Shown here in pieces: positions 5,479-8,831 of a DNA stretch of 8,831 bases (position 1 is its first letter; the number at the start of each line of letters is the position of its first letter). Source of the DNA: Candidatus Colimorpha enterica (lineage in GTDB: Bacteria; Bacillota; Clostridia; Oscillospirales; CAG-272). The DNA lies in assembly GCA_000433515.1 (NCBI GenBank), contig FR891194.1:8729-17559 (forward strand). Direction: 5' to 3'. The notes beneath the pieces are model-generated. The model searched no databases, had not been told where the DNA came from, and was given only the letters and a program-made list of their open reading frames with translations. A program made the position numbers and the translations under genes.

Positions 5479-7884
5479 ATGGATATAAACACTCTTAAAG
5501 CCCAGACTGAAGCCGTATGTATGCAGAACTTCGGCTGCACGCTTGCCGATGCCACCGAGACCGAGGCTTACCGCGCGGTCTGCATAACGGTCCGCGAGCT
5601 TCTTGTCAGAAAAAATCACGATTTCCGCTGCAGCGCGGAGCAGAAGAACGCAAAAAAGGTCTTCTATATGTCAATGGAGTTCCTTGTCGGAACGTCGCTG
5701 CGCAACAATCTTTTCAACCTCGGGATAGAGGATGAAATGCGGCAGGCGGTCGCAGCCTCCGGAAAGGATCTTGACCGGCTTATCGATATTGAGCCCGACG
5801 CGGGGCTTGGAAACGGAGGACTCGGACGGCTTGCTTCCTGCTACATGGACGCGGCGTCGGGGCTTGATATCTCCTGCACCGGTTTTTCGATAAAATACGA
5901 GTTCGGTATATTCCGGCAGAAGATAGTCGGCGGCTGGCAGATGGAATTCCCGGACGACTGGCTTACGAACGGCGGCGTGTGGCTTGTCCCGCGCACCGAC
6001 GACGCGGTTCCGGTGAAATTCGGCGGCGAGGCTGTCGGCAGATTCGACGGACACGGGAAATACCGGGTAGATCAGAAGAATTACAGCACCGTTATGGCGG
6101 TGCCGTATGATATGTTCATCTCAGGCTATGACAGCAGTGCTGTGAACCGCCTGACGCTGTGGGAGGCAAAGTCCCCGAACAGCTTTGACATGGCGGCATT
6201 CTCCCGCGGGGAGTATGCAAAGGCTCTTGAGCAGGAGACAATGGCGGAGGTCATCTCAAAGGTGCTCTATCCCGCGGACAACCACATCGAGGGCAAGCGC
6301 CTGCGCCTGCGTCAGCAGTATTTCTTCGTGTCGGCATCGCTTCAGACGATAGTTGCCGACCATATGAAGCAGTACGGCACGCTTGACAGCCTTCCCGACA
6401 AGGTCGCGATACACATAAACGACACTCACCCGGCGCTCTGCGTTCCGGAGCTTATGCGTCTGCTGGTTGACGAACACGATTATGACTGGGATAAGGCATG
6501 GGATATCACCTGCCGCACGCTTTCGTATACAAATCACACGGTCATGTCCGAGGCGCTTGAGCACTGGAGCGAGTCGCTCTATTCCGAGCAGATGCCGAGG
6601 ATATATCAGATAACCGCCGAGATAAACCGCCGTCTCATGATAAGGCTGCGGAATTTCTACGGCGACGACAGAGCCAAGCTGGATTATATGGCGGTCATCG
6701 CAAACGGCGATGTGCGCATGGCGAACCTTTGCCTTGCCTGCTGTCATATGATAAACGGCGTTTCGTCACTCCACACGTCGATACTTGAAAAAAGCCTGTT
6801 CCGCGACTATTATGTTATGGATGAGAGCCGGTTCACCAACGTGACGAACGGCATTGCCTACCGCAGGTGGCTGTGCCAGTCCAATCCGGAGCTTACCGCG
6901 CTTCTTTCCTCCCTCATAGGCGACGGATTTGTGAAGGACAGCCGGGAGCTTGAAAAATTCCTTGCATACAGGGACAACGGCACGGTTCTTTCAGAGCTGA
7001 ACCGGATAAAGCGGAACAACAAGGCGCGCCTTGCGGAGTACATAAAGAGCGCGGACGGCGCGGTCGTCAGCCCGGATTCGATCTTCGACGTGCAGATAAA
7101 GCGCCTGCACGAGTACAAGCGCCAGCTGCTCAACGTTCTTCAGATACTTCATATGTACGTCACGCTCAAGGAGAACCCGTCGGCAGACTTTGTTCCGAGG
7201 ACCTTTGTTTTTGCGGCAAAGGCTTCGCCGGGGTATGTGATGGCAAAGCAGATAATACGCCTTATCGTCGAGGTCTCGGCAATGCTTGCGTCCGACCCGG
7301 TGACAAGAGACAGGCTGCGCGTTGTGTTCCTTGAGGACTACCGCGTCTCCCTCGCCGAGAAGATAATTCCCGCAGCCGACATCTCAGAGCAGATCTCGGT
7401 CGCCGGAAAAGAGGCGAGCGGAACCGGAAACATGAAGCTGATGATAAACGGTGCCGTGACTCTCGGCACCCTTGACGGTGCGAATGTCGAAATTCACGGT
7501 GCGGTCGGGGACGACAATATGTTTCTGTTCGGAATGACAGCCGACGAGGTCGAAGCCCTGTGGCGCCGCGGATACAATCCGATGGAGTTCATAAACCGCG
7601 ACCCGGAGCTGAAGGCGGTCATGGATCTGCTTATGAACGGCATAAACGGCAGCCGTTTCGACGACATTGTCTGCTCCCTCATAAGACCGGGATACGGTCC
7701 TGCCGATGCGTATATGTCGATGGCGGACTTCTCCGACTATGTCCGCGCGCAGAACGACGTTTCCGCGGCATATACCGACCGTGAGCGCTTTGCGAAGATG
7801 GCTCTTGTCAACATCGCAAAAGCCGGGATATTCTCCGCCGACCGCGCAGTCAGCGAGTACGCGGACAGGATATGGAGAATCTGA
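5479..7884 (+). CDS. glgP: Glycogen phosphorylase GlgP (GT35)
   Basis: Uses phosphate to release glucose-1-phosphate from the non-reducing ends of glycogen, in the cytosol with pyridoxal phosphate as cofactor. The product is 801 residues, close to other bacterial GlgP proteins (E. coli 815). The hallmarks appear in order: FYMSMEFLVG near residue 65, GNGGLGRLA at 111-119, RYEFG-like YEFGIFRQKI, LWEAKSP, HINDTHPAL, YTNHTVMSEALE, VTNGI followed by RRWL, and QIKRLHEYKRQ. The cofactor site EASGTGNMK (645-653) places the pyridoxal phosphate on Lys653 (codon 7435-7437). It has no long N-terminal extension of the muscle type with a phosphorylatable serine, so control by phosphorylation there is not expected. 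It is the last gene of the operon, placing breakdown next to synthesis. Thr72 in FLVGTSL replaces the Arg seen at this position in E. coli and muscle enzymes. The ribosome binding site is weak or distant. Confidence 0.97.
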   Translation: MDINTLKAQTEAVCMQNFGCTLADATETEAYRAVCITVRELLVRKNHDFRCSAEQKNAKKVFYMSMEFLVGTSLRNNLFNLGIEDEMRQAVAASGKDLDRLIDIEPDAGLGNGGLGRLASCYMDAASGLDISCTGFSIKYEFGIFRQKIVGGWQMEFPDDWLTNGGVWLVPRTDDAVPVKFGGEAVGRFDGHGKYRVDQKNYSTVMAVPYDMFISGYDSSAVNRLTLWEAKSPNSFDMAAFSRGEYAKALEQETMAEVISKVLYPADNHIEGKRLRLRQQYFFVSASLQTIVADHMKQYGTLDSLPDKVAIHINDTHPALCVPELMRLLVDEHDYDWDKAWDITCRTLSYTNHTVMSEALEHWSESLYSEQMPRIYQITAEINRRLMIRLRNFYGDDRAKLDYMAVIANGDVRMANLCLACCHMINGVSSLHTSILEKSLFRDYYVMDESRFTNVTNGIAYRRWLCQSNPELTALLSSLIGDGFVKDSRELEKFLAYRDNGTVLSELNRIKRNNKARLAEYIKSADGAVVSPDSIFDVQIKRLHEYKRQLLNVLQILHMYVTLKENPSADFVPRTFVFAAKASPGYVMAKQIIRLIVEVSAMLASDPVTRDRLRVVFLEDYRVSLAEKIIPAADISEQISVAGKEASGTGNMKLMINGAVTLGTLDGANVEIHGAVGDDNMFLFGMTADEVEALWRRGYNPMEFINRDPELKAVMDLLMNGINGSRFDDIVCSLIRPGYGPADAYMSMADFSDYVRAQNDVSAAYTDRERFAKMALVNIAKAGIFSADRAVSEYADRIWRI

Positions 7885-7912
7885 ATCCGGGATAAAGATT
7901 ATAAATTAACGC

Positions 7913-7947
7913 GGCTGTTAAAAACCTGCTTTGGGTTTTTAACAGCC
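7913..7947. terminator. Perfect 14-bp inverted repeat between convergent genes, probable bidirectional terminator
   Basis: GGCTGTTAAAAACC (7913-7926) and GGTTTTTAACAGCC (7934-7947) are exact reverse complements around a 7-nt loop. The repeat begins 28 nt after the glgP stop, and on the other strand 18 nt after the stop of the - strand gene, where a shared terminator would be expected. It is atypical: the T-run lies inside the 3' arm of the stem, and neither strand has a clean U-tract right after the hairpin (AATGTTTG on +, GCGTTAATTT on -). The structure is directly visible. Termination is inferred from position; 3'-end protection is an alternative. Confidence 0.7.
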
Positions 7948-7965
7948 AATGTTTGTGTTTGAATC

Positions 7966-8831
7966 TCAACGAATCGGCGTCCCGGCGGCTTGCAGAATGC
8001 TTGCATCGGCAAGCCCGAGAGAGATACTGTCGGTCTGTTTCGTTTCAAAGAAGCTGACAAGCTGTTCGGGTGTCATAATAACGCAGTTATAAAACACCCC
8101 GGCGGTTGCATACGGAATTCCGCCGATTCTTCCTTCGGCATATCCGCTGCAATGCGGAATGCTTTCTGCGATTACGAAATCATGAGTTTTTTCTGCGCTG
8201 CCTTTTTCCGTATCGGCCATAACAGACAGCGAAAGGATAAAAACAGTGTTTACGTATTTGTCCGGGTTGGCGCGATAATCCTGAATTTCTTTGTACAGTT
8301 CCTTTGTTACCGAGACGTTTGCAGGAAGAAGGTCGTCTGTAACCGGTTCGGTCAGCCAGACCGGCGGATAAACCCCCGAATACAAATGAAAATAACCGAA
8401 TCCAGAAAACAGTCGATTCCCGGGGGCATAATTGAGAAACTCTTCCGGTGTATATTCGATGTCTTCGCACTTTCCGAGATATTCTACGCTGAGAATATTC
8501 ACCTTTAGCGGATATGTTTCGGCAACGTTCCCGGTATATGTGACCCTGATCCTGTCGTTGACCTCTGCGCCGCCGTCCCTGTAATCAAGCGGAACATAAA
8601 CGATATCTCCGACAGTCAACAAAGAATCAAGCGGGTCGATACATTTTCCTGCCAGCGTGTTTTCGTAGGCAACGATTCCGGCGATAAAGCTGTGTGTCTC
8701 CCCGGATTCCGTTCCCGTTTCTTTCGTCGTTCCCGTTCCCGCAGGGCTGCCGCCGGTTCTTTTCAGAAATCCCGGAGCGATTATCACTGCGGTCAGCAGG
8801 AATACCGCCGCGAACACTGTCCCGGCTGGCG
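7966..8831 (-). CDS. Membrane-anchored extracytoplasmic protein of unknown function, 5' end possibly outside the window
   Basis: I do not recognise this gene. The - strand frame is open from the right edge to a TGA at 7968-7966. The first start candidate inside is a GTG at 8817, giving 283 residues. That GTG falls at the edge of the hydrophobic segment and the frame stays open beyond it, so the true start is probably off the window. The visible N-terminus has a hydrophobic segment of about 17 residues (2-18) followed by Lys-Arg. A Gly/Thr/Ser/Glu-rich linker (21-41) comes next, typical of a signal anchor or uncleaved signal peptide with the rest outside the cell. No lipobox cysteine is seen. 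Residues ~44-114 include RIRVTYTGNVAETYP (89-103), which recalls the small beta-barrel domain of DUF3221-type secreted proteins (a weak resemblance made from memory). Residues ~150-283 match nothing I know; four cysteines are scattered along the protein. It converges on glgP and looks less GC-rich, so a glycogen role is not implied. Confidence 0.72.
   Translation of the reverse strand, partial: PAGTVFAAVFLLTAVIIAPGFLKRTGGSPAGTGTTKETGTESGETHSFIAGIVAYENTLAGKCIDPLDSLLTVGDIVYVPLDYRDGGAEVNDRIRVTYTGNVAETYPLKVNILSVEYLGKCEDIEYTPEEFLNYAPGNRLFSGFGYFHLYSGVYPPVWLTEPVTDDLLPANVSVTKELYKEIQDYRANPDKYVNTVFILSLSVMADTEKGSAEKTHDFVIAESIPHCSGYAEGRIGGIPYATAGVFYNCVIMTPEQLVSFFETKQTDSISLGLADASILQAAGTPIR

Noticed and set aside
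7990..8508. Open frame of 172 codons on the + strand opposite the unknown - strand gene
   Set aside because: The - strand reading is longer and has a coherent protein layout (hydrophobic segment, linker, soluble domain). The + strand product has none, and it would start downstream of the hairpin without a clear ribosome binding site.
1..8831. A new defence, mobile or regulatory system hidden in the window
   Set aside because: Five of the six genes are securely glycogen metabolism and fill the sequence nearly without gaps. I saw no repeats of array type, recombinase, toxin-antitoxin pair, tRNA or structured RNA beyond the two hairpins listed.

Overview
The window holds most of a glycogen metabolism operon on the + strand, followed by an unrelated gene of unknown function on the - strand. 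The order is glgB (5'-truncated by the window edge), glgC, glgD, glgA, glgP. The separate glgC + glgD pair and the Bacillus/Clostridium-type protein sequences point to a Firmicute. The fairly high G+C (one coding line counted by eye gave about 57%), with ATA and AGA/AGG codons still common, fits a high-GC clostridial lineage such as gut Ruminococcaceae/Oscillospiraceae relatives. That placement is an inference from family resemblance, not from a search.

Layout: 1-1582 glgB (branching enzyme, C-terminal ~526 residues); 1583-1648 a 66-nt gap with a GC-rich hairpin; 1649-2836 glgC (catalytic ADP-glucose pyrophosphorylase); 2850-3965 glgD (its catalytically degenerate paralogue, with a ribosome binding site overlapping the glgC stop); 4005-5444 glgA (glycogen synthase); 5479-7884 glgP (glycogen phosphorylase). 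Gaps of 13, 39 and 34 nt between the last four genes argue for one transcript. The 81-nt stretch 7885-7965 carries a perfect 14-bp inverted repeat between two convergent genes, probably a shared transcription end. From 7966 to the right edge a - strand gene encodes a membrane-anchored, apparently extracytoplasmic protein that I cannot name; its 5' end may lie outside the window.

Together the genes form a synthesis and breakdown cycle. GlgC/GlgD makes ADP-glucose from glucose-1-phosphate and ATP, GlgA extends alpha-1,4 chains, GlgB adds alpha-1,6 branches, and GlgP releases glucose-1-phosphate by phosphorolysis. No debranching enzyme, glucanotransferase or phosphoglucomutase is visible here.

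I found no RNA gene, CRISPR array, insertion sequence or origin, and no evidence of a wholly new system. The items most worth a second look are the unusual terminator-like hairpin, the pattern of lost and retained active-site residues in GlgD, the hairpin between glgB and glgC, and the unknown membrane protein.
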